Origin: Bacillota bacterium
Lineage (GTDB): Bacteria; Bacillota; Clostridia; Tissierellales; Gottschalkiaceae
DNA: 64,000 nucleotides
Direction: 5' to 3'
Assembly: GCA_023420895.1 (NCBI GenBank)
Contig: JAEZUY010000020.1
Location: 5,697-69,696 of the forward strand
The notes beneath the pieces were generated by a model. It was not told where the DNA came from. It saw nothing but the letters and a program-made list of their open reading frames with translations, and made no database searches. Made by a program: the position numbers and the translations under genes. Shown here piece after piece: positions 50,118 through 58,627 of this stretch. Positions within the stretch are counted from its first letter, which is position 1. Each line of letters begins with the position of its first letter.

Positions 50118-50543
50118 TTATTTATTTATCTGCTCTCTGTCGAGATAAGTCTGCAGTATATAAGTCGCTGCGACTTTATCTATCAGACCTTTCCTTTTTT
50201 CACGTCTGACATCTCCGCCTATAAGCGCTCTCTCAGCAGACACAGTAGTCAGTCTCTCATCTTCGAAAATGATTTTTATATCTGGAAATCTCTTCTGAAA
50301 CTTTTCCGAGAACTTCACTACCTTCTCTCCCTGAGGTCCCAAGGTGTTGTTCATGTTCTTAGGAAGGCCTATTACTGCGGTATCAACCTCATATTCCTCT
50401 ATTAACTTTTCCAGTTCCGCAAGATCCTTTTTTATACCTTTTCTGAATACTGTCGTAACACCCTGCGCCGTCAGAAACAGCAGGTCTGATACAGCAACGC
50501 CTATTGTAGCGTCTCCTACATCAAGTCCCATTATTCTCCCCAT
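50118..50543 (-). CDS. ruvX: RuvX/YqgF family nuclease
   Basis: A 141-aa RNase H-fold protein. It starts MGRIMGLDVGDATIGVAVSD (first catalytic Asp), has VIGLPKNMNNTLGPQGEKVV and ends with IIFEDERLTTVSAERALIGG and GLIDKVAATYILQTYLD (remaining acidic residues). Proposed to act as a Holliday-junction resolvase and in 16S rRNA 5' maturation. It lies between ireB and the DUF1292 gene, the conserved alaS-ireB-ruvX-DUF1292 order. Confidence 0.93.
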   Translation of the reverse strand: MGRIMGLDVGDATIGVAVSDLLFLTAQGVTTVFRKGIKKDLAELEKLIEEYEVDTAVIGLPKNMNNTLGPQGEKVVKFSEKFQKRFPDIKIIFEDERLTTVSAERALIGGDVRREKRKGLIDKVAATYILQTYLDREQINK

Positions 50544-50553
50544 AAAAATCTCC

Positions 50554-50808
50554 TTATTCCTTATCCAAATAGTTTTTTAGAAGTTCTTCCACAATTTCAT
50601 CAACTTCAAATCTTCTGATTCTGGTTCTGGCATCAGAATGGCTCGTTATATACGTAGGGTCCGCCGAAAGAATATATCCCACAAGCTGATTTATAGGATC
50701 GTAGCCTCTCTCTTCAAGCGCATCGTAAACATCTCTTAAAACATCTTCTATCTTTTCATCTGAAATTTTCGGTATTTCAAATTTCATAGTTTTATTTATA
50801 TCTGACAC
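50554..50808 (-). CDS. ireB: IreB regulatory protein (UPF0297)
   Basis: An 84-aa protein, a phosphorylation target of the PASTA kinase IreK/PrkC system in enterococci. It reads SDINKTMKFEIPKISDEKIE, then DVYDALEERGYDPINQLVGY and ILSADPTYITSHSDARTRIR, with the N-terminal threonine conserved. The GTG at 50806-50808 is used, since GGAGGTG lies 6 nt upstream; the longer reading overlaps that site. First gene after alaS. Confidence 0.93.
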   Translation of the reverse strand: MSDINKTMKFEIPKISDEKIEDVLRDVYDALEERGYDPINQLVGYILSADPTYITSHSDARTRIRRFEVDEIVEELLKNYLDKE

Positions 50809-50955
50809 AAAAAACACCTCCATATTAACTGACATCTTCTCTATTATTTAAATATTCAGTTCTCTTAATTTCTCTCAATTTTTATTCATTATATACGCTG
50901 AAATCTGAATATCTATAAAATGAAACCGCTAATCACAAAAAACTTCCTATGTATA

Positions 50956-50982
50956 TTATTACCCACTTAGCGTGGGTAATAA
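50956..50982 (-). terminator. Hairpin after alaS
   Basis: An 11-bp perfect stem (TTATTACCCAC / GTGGGTAATAA) with a 5-nt loop; the following sequence has only a weak T-tract (TATACATAGG), so termination may be partial. Confidence 0.55.
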
Positions 50983-50998
50983 CAATTAATTATCAATT

Positions 50999-53635
50999 TT
51001 ATTTATCTAATTGAGAACTCAGAACCGATTCAACCTGTTCCATAGCTTCATCCAGCTTGTCGACGTTCTTTCCTCCGGCTTGGGCCATATCAGGTCTTCC
51101 GCCTCCGCCTCCGCCAGTGATTTTAGCTACTTCTCTTAATATGTTTCCAGCATGAGCGCCCTGTTTAACTACATCTTTAGTTATCATAGCAGTGAACAGT
51201 ATCTTTCCGTAATTAACTGAAGAAAGAACTACTACTCCTGACTCCAGATTGTCTCTTATGCTGTCAGCCATATTTCTTAGGTCTTCAGCTTCCATATTGT
51301 CTACTCTCTTAGCTATAAGACTCACACCTTTGACATCTTTCTTCTCAGAAAGTATGTCTCCTGCGCTCTCTTTAGCCATTTCAGATCTTAGTTTATGGAT
51401 TTCTTTTTCATTAGCTTTATTAGATTCCATAAGATTTTCTATTTTATTTATAACATTGTCTCTGTTAGTTTTCAGAGTTTCAACTATTTTCTTGATTTCA
51501 GCATTTACGTCTCTGTTGTATTTATAAGCTTCTGCTCCTGTAACTGCTTCGATTCTTCTGACTCCTGCAGCTACTCCTCCTTCAGAAAGTATCTTGAACG
51601 ATGCTATCTGAGAAGTTCTGTTTACGTGAGTTCCTCCGCAAAGCTCTATTGAATAGTCTCCTATAGAAACCATTCTTACTACGTCTCCGTATTTTTCACC
51701 GAAAAGCGCCTGCGCTCCTCTCGATTTCGCATCTTCTATATCAGTTTCACAAGTTGATACAGCTATATCGTCAAGTATTTTCTCATTAACTATATCTTCT
51801 ATCTTCTGAAGCTCTTCCTGACTTACCTGTTCAAAGTGAGTGAAGTCGAATCTGAGTCTTTCAGGCATTACCAGCGAACCTGCCTGATTTACGTGGTCGC
51901 CTAGAACATCCTTAAGCGCCTGATGAAGCAGGTGAGTCACTGAGTGGTTTCTTGCAGAACCCATTCTCTCAAGTCTGTCTACTTCTGCAGTAAGAGATGC
52001 GCTGTCTTCAAGTATTCCTGATACAACTTTTACAAAATGAACTATTATCTTCTCAGATTTCTGAGTATCCATAACTTCAAGTTTTACTTTGTCATTGTAA
52101 AGGAATCCTTTATCTCCTACCTGTCCCCCTCCTTCAGGGTAGAAAGGTGTTTCTTTGAATACTGCAAGTCCTTCTTCTCCTTCAGAAAGAAGATTTACTC
52201 TCTCTCCTTCTCTGAAAAGTCCAGCAACTTCAACATCCATATTCAGGCTGTCGTATCCCTGGAACTGACATTCAACACATTCGTCAAAATGAACAAGCTC
52301 TTTATTCCATCCGCTAGTGTCTCCCTGAGCTCTGGCTTCTCTTGCTCTCTGTCTCTGCTGTTCCATTTCTCTGTTGAATTCTTCTTCATCCGCACCGTAA
52401 CCTTTTTCTTCAAGTATTTCGAGTGTCAGATCAAGCGGAAATCCGTAAGTGTCGTAAAGTTTGAAAGCTTTTTCTCCGCTTAGAATTTCAGCGCCTTCTT
52501 CTTTCATTTCATCTATATATGAATCTAGTATGTTTATACCCTGGTCTATAGTTTCCTGGAATTTAAGCTCTTCAGCAGAAACTACTCTTTTAATCTGGCT
52601 CTGTTTTTCAACAAGCTCATCGTATTCAACCTTCCATGAGTCTATAACGTCTTCTACAAGACCTGATAAAAATTCTCCTTCTATTCCAAGAAGTTTTCCG
52701 TGTCTTGCAGCTCTTCTTATAAGTCTTCTTAAAACGTATCCTCTTCCTTCATTGCTTGGAAGAACTCCGTCTCCTATAAGGAAAGTCATTGCTCTTACGT
52801 GGTCAGTTATAACTCTGAAAGACATTCCTTCTCTGCCTTCACCGTCGTATTTCTTTCCTGAAATCTTTTCTATTTCAGCTATAAGTTCCTTCATAGCGTC
52901 GACTTCAAATATATTGTCTGCTCTCTGCATAACTGCGGCAATTCTTTCAAGTCCCATTCCTGTATCTATATTAGGTTTTTCAAGCAGATTGTAGTTTCCT
53001 TCTTCATCTTTGTCGAACTGAGAGAAAACTAAGTTCCACACTTCGATATATCTGTCGCATTCACAGCCAGGCTTGCAGTCAGGATCTCCGCATCCGTACT
53101 CTTCGCCTCTGTCTATATATATCTCAGTACATGGTCCGCAAGGTCCTACTTCAAGTTCCCAGAAGTTGTCTTCTTTTCCCAGTTTAACTATTCTGTCTTC
53201 TGATATGCCTATATCGTCTTTCCATATATTGTAAGATTCATCATCTTCAAGGTATACAGACACCCATAGAATATCTTTCGATATTTCAAGTCTTTCAGTC
53301 ATGAACTCCCATGCCCATGCTATAGATTCTTTTTTGAAATAATCTCCAAAAGAGAAGTTTCCGAGCATTTCGAAGAAAGTAGCGTGTCTTGCTGTCTTTC
53401 CTACGTTTTCTATATCGGCAGTTCTTACACATTTCTGTGAAGTCGCCATTCTTCTCTTCGGCGGCTCTTCCACACCTAAGAAATAAGGCTTAAGCGGCGC
53501 CATTCCTGCATTTATCAGTAATAAACTCTTGTCGTTTACCGGAACAAGAGGATAACTTTTTTTAATTAAATGATCTTTCTCTCTGAAAAAATCTAAAAAC
53601 ATCGTTCTCAATTCGTGTAACCCGAGATACTTCAA
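50999..53635 (-). CDS. alaS: Alanyl-tRNA synthetase
   Basis: An 878-aa class II synthetase with editing. The catalytic domain begins YLGLHELRTMFLDFFREKDH and contains INAGMAPLKPYFLGVEEPPK, NTARHATFFEMLGNFSFGDY-type motif 2 (here KTARHATFFEMLGNFSFGDY) and DTGMGLERIAAVMQ. The editing domain has NHSVTHLLHQALKDVLGDHV and SIELCGGTHVNRTSQIASFK; the C-terminal DHHA1 domain ends TGGGGGGRPDMAQAGGKNVD. The TTG start follows AAGGAG by about 9 nt. A Cys-rich insert (CGDPDCKPGCECDRYIEVWN) may hold zinc. Preceded by its own promoter and hairpin. Confidence 0.97.
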   Translation of the reverse strand: MKYLGLHELRTMFLDFFREKDHLIKKSYPLVPVNDKSLLLINAGMAPLKPYFLGVEEPPKRRMATSQKCVRTADIENVGKTARHATFFEMLGNFSFGDYFKKESIAWAWEFMTERLEISKDILWVSVYLEDDESYNIWKDDIGISEDRIVKLGKEDNFWELEVGPCGPCTEIYIDRGEEYGCGDPDCKPGCECDRYIEVWNLVFSQFDKDEEGNYNLLEKPNIDTGMGLERIAAVMQRADNIFEVDAMKELIAEIEKISGKKYDGEGREGMSFRVITDHVRAMTFLIGDGVLPSNEGRGYVLRRLIRRAARHGKLLGIEGEFLSGLVEDVIDSWKVEYDELVEKQSQIKRVVSAEELKFQETIDQGINILDSYIDEMKEEGAEILSGEKAFKLYDTYGFPLDLTLEILEEKGYGADEEEFNREMEQQRQRAREARAQGDTSGWNKELVHFDECVECQFQGYDSLNMDVEVAGLFREGERVNLLSEGEEGLAVFKETPFYPEGGGQVGDKGFLYNDKVKLEVMDTQKSEKIIVHFVKVVSGILEDSASLTAEVDRLERMGSARNHSVTHLLHQALKDVLGDHVNQAGSLVMPERLRFDFTHFEQVSQEELQKIEDIVNEKILDDIAVSTCETDIEDAKSRGAQALFGEKYGDVVRMVSIGDYSIELCGGTHVNRTSQIASFKILSEGGVAAGVRRIEAVTGAEAYKYNRDVNAEIKKIVETLKTNRDNVINKIENLMESNKANEKEIHKLRSEMAKESAGDILSEKKDVKGVSLIAKRVDNMEAEDLRNMADSIRDNLESGVVVLSSVNYGKILFTAMITKDVVKQGAHAGNILREVAKITGGGGGGRPDMAQAGGKNVDKLDEAMEQVESVLSSQLDK

Positions 53636-53660
53636 AAATCATCACTCCTTAACTCTAAAA

Positions 53661-53683
53661 GAGCCCGTCAGAAAGACGAGCTC
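53661..53683 (-). promoter_or_regulatory. Leader hairpin between the alaS promoter and start
   Basis: A 9-bp stem with one G-U pair (GAGCTCGTC / GACGGGCTC) and a 5-nt loop is followed by TTTTAG on the minus strand. It lies about 20-45 nt after the -10 box and 25 bp before the alaS start, so it would be transcribed; it could attenuate alaS. It lacks T-box sequences. Confidence 0.5.
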
Positions 53684-53704
53684 AGTCATTATATCTATAT
53701 AATT

Positions 53705-53713
53705 ATTATAACA
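53705..53713 (-). promoter_or_regulatory. Extended -10 promoter of alaS
   Basis: TGTTATAAT on the minus strand with no clear -35; upstream lie two direct copies of ATTATCATTTAT (53735-53766). Confidence 0.6.
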
Positions 53714-53805
53714 TATATATCGTTACAACTACAATTATTATCATTTATTTAAATTTATTATCATTTATATCTGATTCATGAATCTAAATTTTTATAAATT
53801 TCTGT

Positions 53806-55047
53806 CTATTCAGATTTTTCTTCTACACAGCACTGATTTTCTTCTTCGAAAATCTGATCATCATCCATTCCTTTTATCTTGTCTCTTATGAATCTGTACA
53901 TTATTCTCGCAACTGCAACTGCAGGAACTGCAAAAAGCATACCTATAAGTCCAAAATAAGCTCCTCCGAGAATAACTGCAGTCATTACTACTAAAGGATG
54001 AAGTCCCACGCTGTCTCCTACAATCTTAGGAGTTATAAAATTCGATTCGAACTGCTGAATAACAGTTATTGCGATTACAACCCAAACTATCTTTATCGGA
54101 TCGTCTATAAGCGCCATTATGGCAGCAGGCACAAGTCCTATTATAGGTCCGAGATACGGAACTATATTGAATATCCCTGCGAATATACCTATCATTATCG
54201 AAAACTCAATTCCGATTATAGCAAGAGCTATAGATGTTGCAATACCTATAAATGCACATACTATGAGCTGTCCTCTTATGAAATTTCCTATAACTTCATC
54301 TATCTCTCTGAATATTCCTATGATTTCATCTCTTCTTCTCCAAGGAAGTCTTTTTATTGCGAAATCTTTGAATTTATCCTTGTCTTTCAGCATATAGAAA
54401 GTTATTATCGGAATGAGCACTAAGTTGAACACTTTTCCAAAAAATCCTGAAAGCCCTGTTGCAAAAGATACAATCCAGTCACTCAGAGAGTTTTTCACAG
54501 TTGAAAGTGTGCTCGATATCATATTCTCCGGACTTTCAACGTCTAAAGCATTCGCCATCTTGTTTATCTGATCAAGATGTCTGTCATAGAAATCCATAGT
54601 CATTCTGTATATATAAGCTGCATAGCTTGGCAGTTTCTGCCCGAATTCTGTTATCTCCTCTACTATCTTAGGTCCTATTGTCATAATCATCACTGCTATC
54701 AGGGCAATTATTCCTAAATAGACTATAAGTATCGCCAGAGGTCTCTTAATCTTCTTTTTTTCAAGCTTATTGACTATAGGGTTCATTATATAGGCTAGAA
54801 CAGCTGATGCAAATAATATAATTATCATTGTGATAACCATTCCGCCGTTAGACAGTATCTTGTAAACGGCCGCCAGCACTAAAAGCCCTGCTATAAGCTT
54901 TGCCAGTCCTCTTTTAGTTATCATAAAAGGAAGACTGTTTCCAAGCTTACTATGTGCAAAAGCTATCATATAATAAGCAAAAAGTCCCAAAATCAGAGTT
55001 ATAAGAAAAACTCTGACATCCACTAAAAGTTTTAATATATCCGGCAT
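53806..55047 (-). CDS. AI-2E family transporter
   Basis: A 413-aa membrane protein of the PerM/AI-2E family, with eight membrane segments in the usual pattern: two N-terminal pairs, a soluble stretch (residues about 140-200), then a four-helix C-terminal block. It reads NLVLIPIITFYMLKDKDKFK, AIGIEFSIMIGIFAGIFNIV, PYLGPIIGLVPAAIMALIDD and GDSVGLHPLVVMTAVILGGA. The family includes Na+/H+ antiporters and signal exporters; the name does not prove autoinducer transport. The C-terminus is acidic with a Cys pair (QCCVEEKSE). Confidence 0.9.
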   Translation of the reverse strand: MPDILKLLVDVRVFLITLILGLFAYYMIAFAHSKLGNSLPFMITKRGLAKLIAGLLVLAAVYKILSNGGMVITMIIILFASAVLAYIMNPIVNKLEKKKIKRPLAILIVYLGIIALIAVMIMTIGPKIVEEITEFGQKLPSYAAYIYRMTMDFYDRHLDQINKMANALDVESPENMISSTLSTVKNSLSDWIVSFATGLSGFFGKVFNLVLIPIITFYMLKDKDKFKDFAIKRLPWRRRDEIIGIFREIDEVIGNFIRGQLIVCAFIGIATSIALAIIGIEFSIMIGIFAGIFNIVPYLGPIIGLVPAAIMALIDDPIKIVWVVIAITVIQQFESNFITPKIVGDSVGLHPLVVMTAVILGGAYFGLIGMLFAVPAVAVARIMYRFIRDKIKGMDDDQIFEEENQCCVEEKSE

Positions 55048-55179
55048 CTTTTCTCCCTTCTTTCTGTATTCAAAATCTCTATCTAATATATTATACTTTC
55101 TTCACTGATTTAATCAGAATTTACAAAATTTATAATATATATTTTTCTTTTTTCTGTTTTTAAAACAGCAAACGGAATG

Positions 55180-56256
55180 CTATTCTATTATTCCGCCGCC
55201 AGCTAAATAGTCTCCGTCATAGAATACTACTGACTGTCCGGGAGTTATAGCTCTGACTTTGTTGTCGAACACTATTTTCACTCTGTCTTCTGAAACCGGA
55301 TATACTGTGCAGTCCTCTTCTCTTGCCGAATACCTTATCTTGGCTTTGAGTCTCACAGGCTCTTTAAGTTCTTTTATATTAAGAAAATTTATATCCCGTG
55401 CATATAGAGTGTCTTTGAATATATCGTCATTGACTCCTATAACCACTTCATTTTTCTTCGCATCTATATCGATTACATAGGCAGGATATCCTAAAGCCAG
55501 TCCCAGGCCTTTTCTCTGTCCTATAGTATAATTCACAATTCCATTGTGTTTCCCGAGCACTTTTCCGTCTTTATCCACGAAATTTCCCGGCTTTATCTTG
55601 TAATCGGCATTTTTTCTTATAAATCCTGCATAGTCATCATCAGGAACGAAACATATATCCTGGCTGTCCGGCTTGTCTGATGTGACAAGACCTATTCTTC
55701 TTGCAACCTCTCTTACCTCATCTTTGGATTTATAGCCTCCTAGCGGAAACAGAGTGTGTTTAAGCTGTTCCTGAGTCAGATTGTAAAGAGCGTAAGTCTG
55801 GTCTTTTCCGTCAGCCTCCGATTTTTTCATGAAGAACTCTCCGTCTTTCTCTTCAACTGTCGCATAATGTCCGGTTGCAACATAATATGCATCAAGCTCA
55901 AAAGCTTTTCTCAAAAGCTCCTCAAATTTTATCTCTTTATTGCACATTATACATGGATTTGGAGTTCTTCCATGTCTGTATTCATCCAGAAAATTTTCCA
56001 CAACTTTATCTTTGAAAACTTTCTTAAAGTTCACAACATAGTGAGGAATTCCTATTTTATCTGCAACTTCTCTAGCATCGTCTATAGATGAAAGAGAACA
56101 GCATCCTCCCTCTCTCTCCATAACCTCGGGATTGTCATCTTCCCAGAGCTTCATTGTAACTCCTATTACATCGTAGCCCTGCTCTTTTAGGAGATATGCG
56201 GCAACTGAACTGTCTACTCCTCCGCTCATTCCTATTACAACCTTGTTTTTATCCAT
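55180..56256 (-). CDS. mnmA: tRNA-specific 2-thiouridylase MnmA
   Basis: A 358-aa ATP-pyrophosphatase that thiolates wobble U34 of Lys, Glu and Gln tRNAs. The N-terminal KVVIGMSGGVDSSVAAYLLK is the PP-loop. The catalytic cysteines are in RTPNPCIMCNKEIKFEELLR and KPDSQDICFVPDDDYAGFIR. VNYTIGQRKGLGLALGYPAY and the C-terminal beta-barrel complete it. The upstream iscS supplies sulfur, which explains the clustering. A terminator separates it from iscU. Confidence 0.96.
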   Translation of the reverse strand: MDKNKVVIGMSGGVDSSVAAYLLKEQGYDVIGVTMKLWEDDNPEVMEREGGCCSLSSIDDAREVADKIGIPHYVVNFKKVFKDKVVENFLDEYRHGRTPNPCIMCNKEIKFEELLRKAFELDAYYVATGHYATVEEKDGEFFMKKSEADGKDQTYALYNLTQEQLKHTLFPLGGYKSKDEVREVARRIGLVTSDKPDSQDICFVPDDDYAGFIRKNADYKIKPGNFVDKDGKVLGKHNGIVNYTIGQRKGLGLALGYPAYVIDIDAKKNEVVIGVNDDIFKDTLYARDINFLNIKELKEPVRLKAKIRYSAREEDCTVYPVSEDRVKIVFDNKVRAITPGQSVVFYDGDYLAGGGIIE

Positions 56257-56273
56257 AATTTCACCCCTTTAAA

Positions 56274-56304
56274 AAACCCCTAAATGGAATCCATTCAGGG
56301 GTTT
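56274..56304 (-). terminator. Terminator of the iscR-iscS-iscU operon
   Basis: An 8-bp stem (AAACCCCT / AGGGGTTT) extended by an inner AATGGA/TCCATT pairing is followed by TTTAAAGG on the minus strand. Confidence 0.85.
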
Positions 56305-56362
56305 CTTTTTAACTACTATATTATATCATAAAATATCTCAATTATTATCTGTCTATTTTTAA

Positions 56363-56806
56363 TTACTCTTCGTCTTCCTCATGTCCATGATCGTGAGCAT
56401 CTTCTTCAGGATCGAAATCTTCAAGACCTTCTATATGTCTTCCTGTCTTTTTAGAGTAATCGAGAAGAGCCGCTTTTATAGCCTGCTCAGCTAGAACTGA
56501 ACAGTGAATTTTCACTGGCGGAAGTCCGTCAAGTGCTTCAACAACAGCTTTGTTTGTAAGCTCCATAGCTTCATCTATAGTTTTTCCTTTTATAAGTTCA
56601 GTAGCCATTGATGAAGAAGCTATTGCTGAACCGCATCCGTAAGTCTGGAATTTTATATCAGATATAACGTCTCCGTCTATCTTTAAATACATTCTCATTA
56701 TATCTCCGCATTTAGCGTTTCCTACTTCTCCTACTGCATCTGCATCTTCCATTACTCCAACGTTTCTAGGATGTTGGAAATGTTCCATTACTTTTTCTGA
56801 ATACAT
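56363..56806 (-). CDS. iscU: Iron-sulfur cluster scaffold IscU/NifU-like
   Basis: A 147-aa scaffold. The three cluster cysteines lie in VGNAKCGDIMRMYLKIDGDV, QTYGCGSAIASSSMATELIK and PPVKIHCSVLAEQAIKAALL. It starts YSEKVMEHFQHPRNVGVMED, the usual IscU N-terminus. The C-terminal tail (FDPEEDAHDHGHEEDEE) is rich in Asp, Glu and His and looks metal-binding; it is longer than in most relatives. Its start is 2 bp from the iscS stop. Confidence 0.93.
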   Translation of the reverse strand: MYSEKVMEHFQHPRNVGVMEDADAVGEVGNAKCGDIMRMYLKIDGDVISDIKFQTYGCGSAIASSSMATELIKGKTIDEAMELTNKAVVEALDGLPPVKIHCSVLAEQAIKAALLDYSKKTGRHIEGLEDFDPEEDAHDHGHEEDEE

Positions 56807-56808
56807 AA

Positions 56809-57984
56809 TTATTGCCCCCTAACTTCTTGATATAATGGCGACCAGTCTCTAAGTCTAGCCACTATTTCTTTAAGATTTTCTACTACATAATCTATTTCTT
56901 CTTTAGTATTAAATTCACTTAATGAAAGTCTTAGCGAACCGTGTGCGATTTCGTGCGGCAGTCCTATTGCTAAAAGCACATGTGAAGGATCAAGTGATCC
57001 TGAAGTGCACGCTGAACCGCTCGATGCCGCAATTCCTTTAAGATCCAGACTTAAAAGAAGCGATTCTCCTTCTATATAAAGGAATGAATAGTTTACATTC
57101 CCTGGAAGTCTTTTAGTTCTGTGTCCGTTAAGTTTTATATCATCTATATTAGCTTCAAGCTGCTCCATAAGATAGTCTCTTAATTCCGTAACTTTCTTAT
57201 TGTGAGCCTCAAGATTTTCAGTCGCTATTTCAAATGCTTTACCGAATCCCACTATTGCAGGAACGTTTTCCGTACCAGCTCTTTTATTTCTCTCCTGTGA
57301 ACCTCCGTGGATAAGGTTGTCAAGTCTGAGTCCTTTCTTCATGAATAGGAATCCTATCCCTTTAGGTCCGTGAATTTTGTGAGCAGACGATGTAAGCATG
57401 TCTATATTCATATCTTTAACATCTATATCTACTGAACCGATAGCCTGAACTGCGTCAGTGTGGAATATAGCCTGGCTTTCATTTTTTACTATCTCAGCTA
57501 TTTCTTTTATCGGCTGTATAGTTCCTATCTCGTTATTTGCAAGCATTATAGAAACGAGTATAGTATCTTCTCTAAGAGCTGATTTAAGATCTTCAATTCT
57601 CACTAGTCCGTCTTCATCAACTGGAAGATAAGTTACTTCAAAACCTTGTTTTTCAAGATATTCACAAGTATGAAGAACTGCATGATGTTCTATTTCTGTA
57701 GTTATTATATGTTTTCCTTTAGAAGCCATTTTTTCTGCAGCCATCTTTATAGCCCAGTTGTCAGCTTCAGAACCTCCAGAAGTGAAGAATATCTCTTTAG
57801 AATCTGCATTTAATCCTTTTGCTATTTTCCCTCTTGCTTCTTCAACTGCTTTTCTGGCATCTCTTCCTATTTTATATATACTTGACGGATTTCCGTAATG
57901 TTCCGTAAAGTAAGGAAGCATTGCTTCTACTACTTCAGGTTTAACTTTTGTTGTAGCAGCATTGTCCATATATATCTGTTTCAA
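56809..57984 (-). CDS. iscS: Cysteine desulfurase IscS/NifS
   Basis: A 391-aa PLP enzyme that moves sulfur from cysteine to IscU and MnmA. It begins KQIYMDNAATTKVKPEVVEA. The PLP Lys is in LTSSAHKIHGPKGIGFLFMK and the catalytic Cys is in AASSGSACTSGSLDPSHVLL. The TTG start has AAAGGAG upstream. It lies between iscR and iscU, with mnmA beyond. Confidence 0.95.
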   Translation of the reverse strand: MKQIYMDNAATTKVKPEVVEAMLPYFTEHYGNPSSIYKIGRDARKAVEEARGKIAKGLNADSKEIFFTSGGSEADNWAIKMAAEKMASKGKHIITTEIEHHAVLHTCEYLEKQGFEVTYLPVDEDGLVRIEDLKSALREDTILVSIMLANNEIGTIQPIKEIAEIVKNESQAIFHTDAVQAIGSVDIDVKDMNIDMLTSSAHKIHGPKGIGFLFMKKGLRLDNLIHGGSQERNKRAGTENVPAIVGFGKAFEIATENLEAHNKKVTELRDYLMEQLEANIDDIKLNGHRTKRLPGNVNYSFLYIEGESLLLSLDLKGIAASSGSACTSGSLDPSHVLLAIGLPHEIAHGSLRLSLSEFNTKEEIDYVVENLKEIVARLRDWSPLYQEVRGQ

Positions 57985-58001
57985 TGTATTCCATCTCCTT
58001 T

Positions 58002-58445
58002 TTAAATGTAGTACATATATTCTCCATTGCTGTTTAATCTAACATGTTCATCTATCATATCCTGCAGCGTAATATTATCTATAACTGAATTTATGCTCTC
58101 GCTTATTTTTTCCCATACCATTTTAGTTACACATTTCTCACTGTTGGCACAAAGTCTGCTGTCTCCAACGCAGCTCACTAATGAAATGTCTCCTTCAAGA
58201 CTTCTCACTATATCTCCAACTACTATATTAGAAGGCTGATTTGCAAGAAGATATCCGCCCTGGGCGCCTCTCACACTGTTTACAAGACCATTCTTTTTCA
58301 GTATAGCAATAAGCTGCTCTAAATAATGTTCTGATATATCCTGATTTTCCGCTATTGTCTTCAATGGGATCGGTCCTTCTCCATAATGAAGTGCAAGCTC
58401 AAACATAGCTTTAAGACCATATCTCCCTTTTGTAGATAGTTTCAT
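58002..58445 (-). CDS. iscR: Rrf2 family regulator, IscR-like
   Basis: A 147-aa winged-helix regulator. It begins MKLSTKGRYGLKAMFELALH, then PLKTIAENQDISEHYLEQLI and KKNGLVNSVRGAQGGYLLAN, the Rrf2 signature. Cysteines in SLVSCVGDSRLCANSEKC (three) can ligate an iron-sulfur cluster, as in IscR. It heads the isc operon, and a palindrome overlapping its transcription start fits autoregulation. CymR is a less likely alternative because CymR lacks the three cysteines. Confidence 0.92.
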   Translation of the reverse strand: MKLSTKGRYGLKAMFELALHYGEGPIPLKTIAENQDISEHYLEQLIAILKKNGLVNSVRGAQGGYLLANQPSNIVVGDIVRSLEGDISLVSCVGDSRLCANSEKCVTKMVWEKISESINSVIDNITLQDMIDEHVRLNSNGEYMYYI

Positions 58446-58466
58446 ATTTTCACCTCATCGATAATG

Positions 58467-58483
58467 CCAACTAAACTACTTGG
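58467..58483 (-). promoter_or_regulatory. Probable IscR operator
   Basis: CCAAGTAGTTTAGTTGG on the minus strand is an imperfect palindrome (CCAAnTA...TAnTTGG). It lies 14 nt after the -10 box, where bound regulator would block transcription. Confidence 0.6.
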
Positions 58484-58496
58484 TTTTTATAATTAA

Positions 58497-58525
58497 AGTA
58501 TATTACTCTGCATGGGATTTGTCAA
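58497..58525 (-). promoter_or_regulatory. Promoter of the isc operon
   Basis: A perfect TTGACA, a 17-bp spacer and TATACT on the minus strand, about 50 bp before iscR. Confidence 0.88.
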
Positions 58526-58602
58526 CATGATTCTCAAATAAAATAAAAATGTGATTGCAGTCAAAATTGAAAAGTCGCTATATAACAGCGGCTGCAGTCA
58601 GA

Positions 58603-58625
58603 AGACTGCTGGTTTACAGCAGTCT
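58603..58625 (-). terminator. Hairpin after the CnaB surface-protein gene
   Basis: A 9-bp perfect stem (AGACTGCTG / CAGCAGTCT) lacks a T-tract; a second small stem (CGCT...AGCG, about 58576-58590) followed by ACTTTTCAATTTT may complete termination. Confidence 0.5.
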
Positions 58626-58627
58626 AT

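Noticed and set aside
53636..53715. T-box leader in front of alaS
   Set aside because: The leader is under 100 nt and lacks the GGTGG-ACCGCG sequence and stem I.
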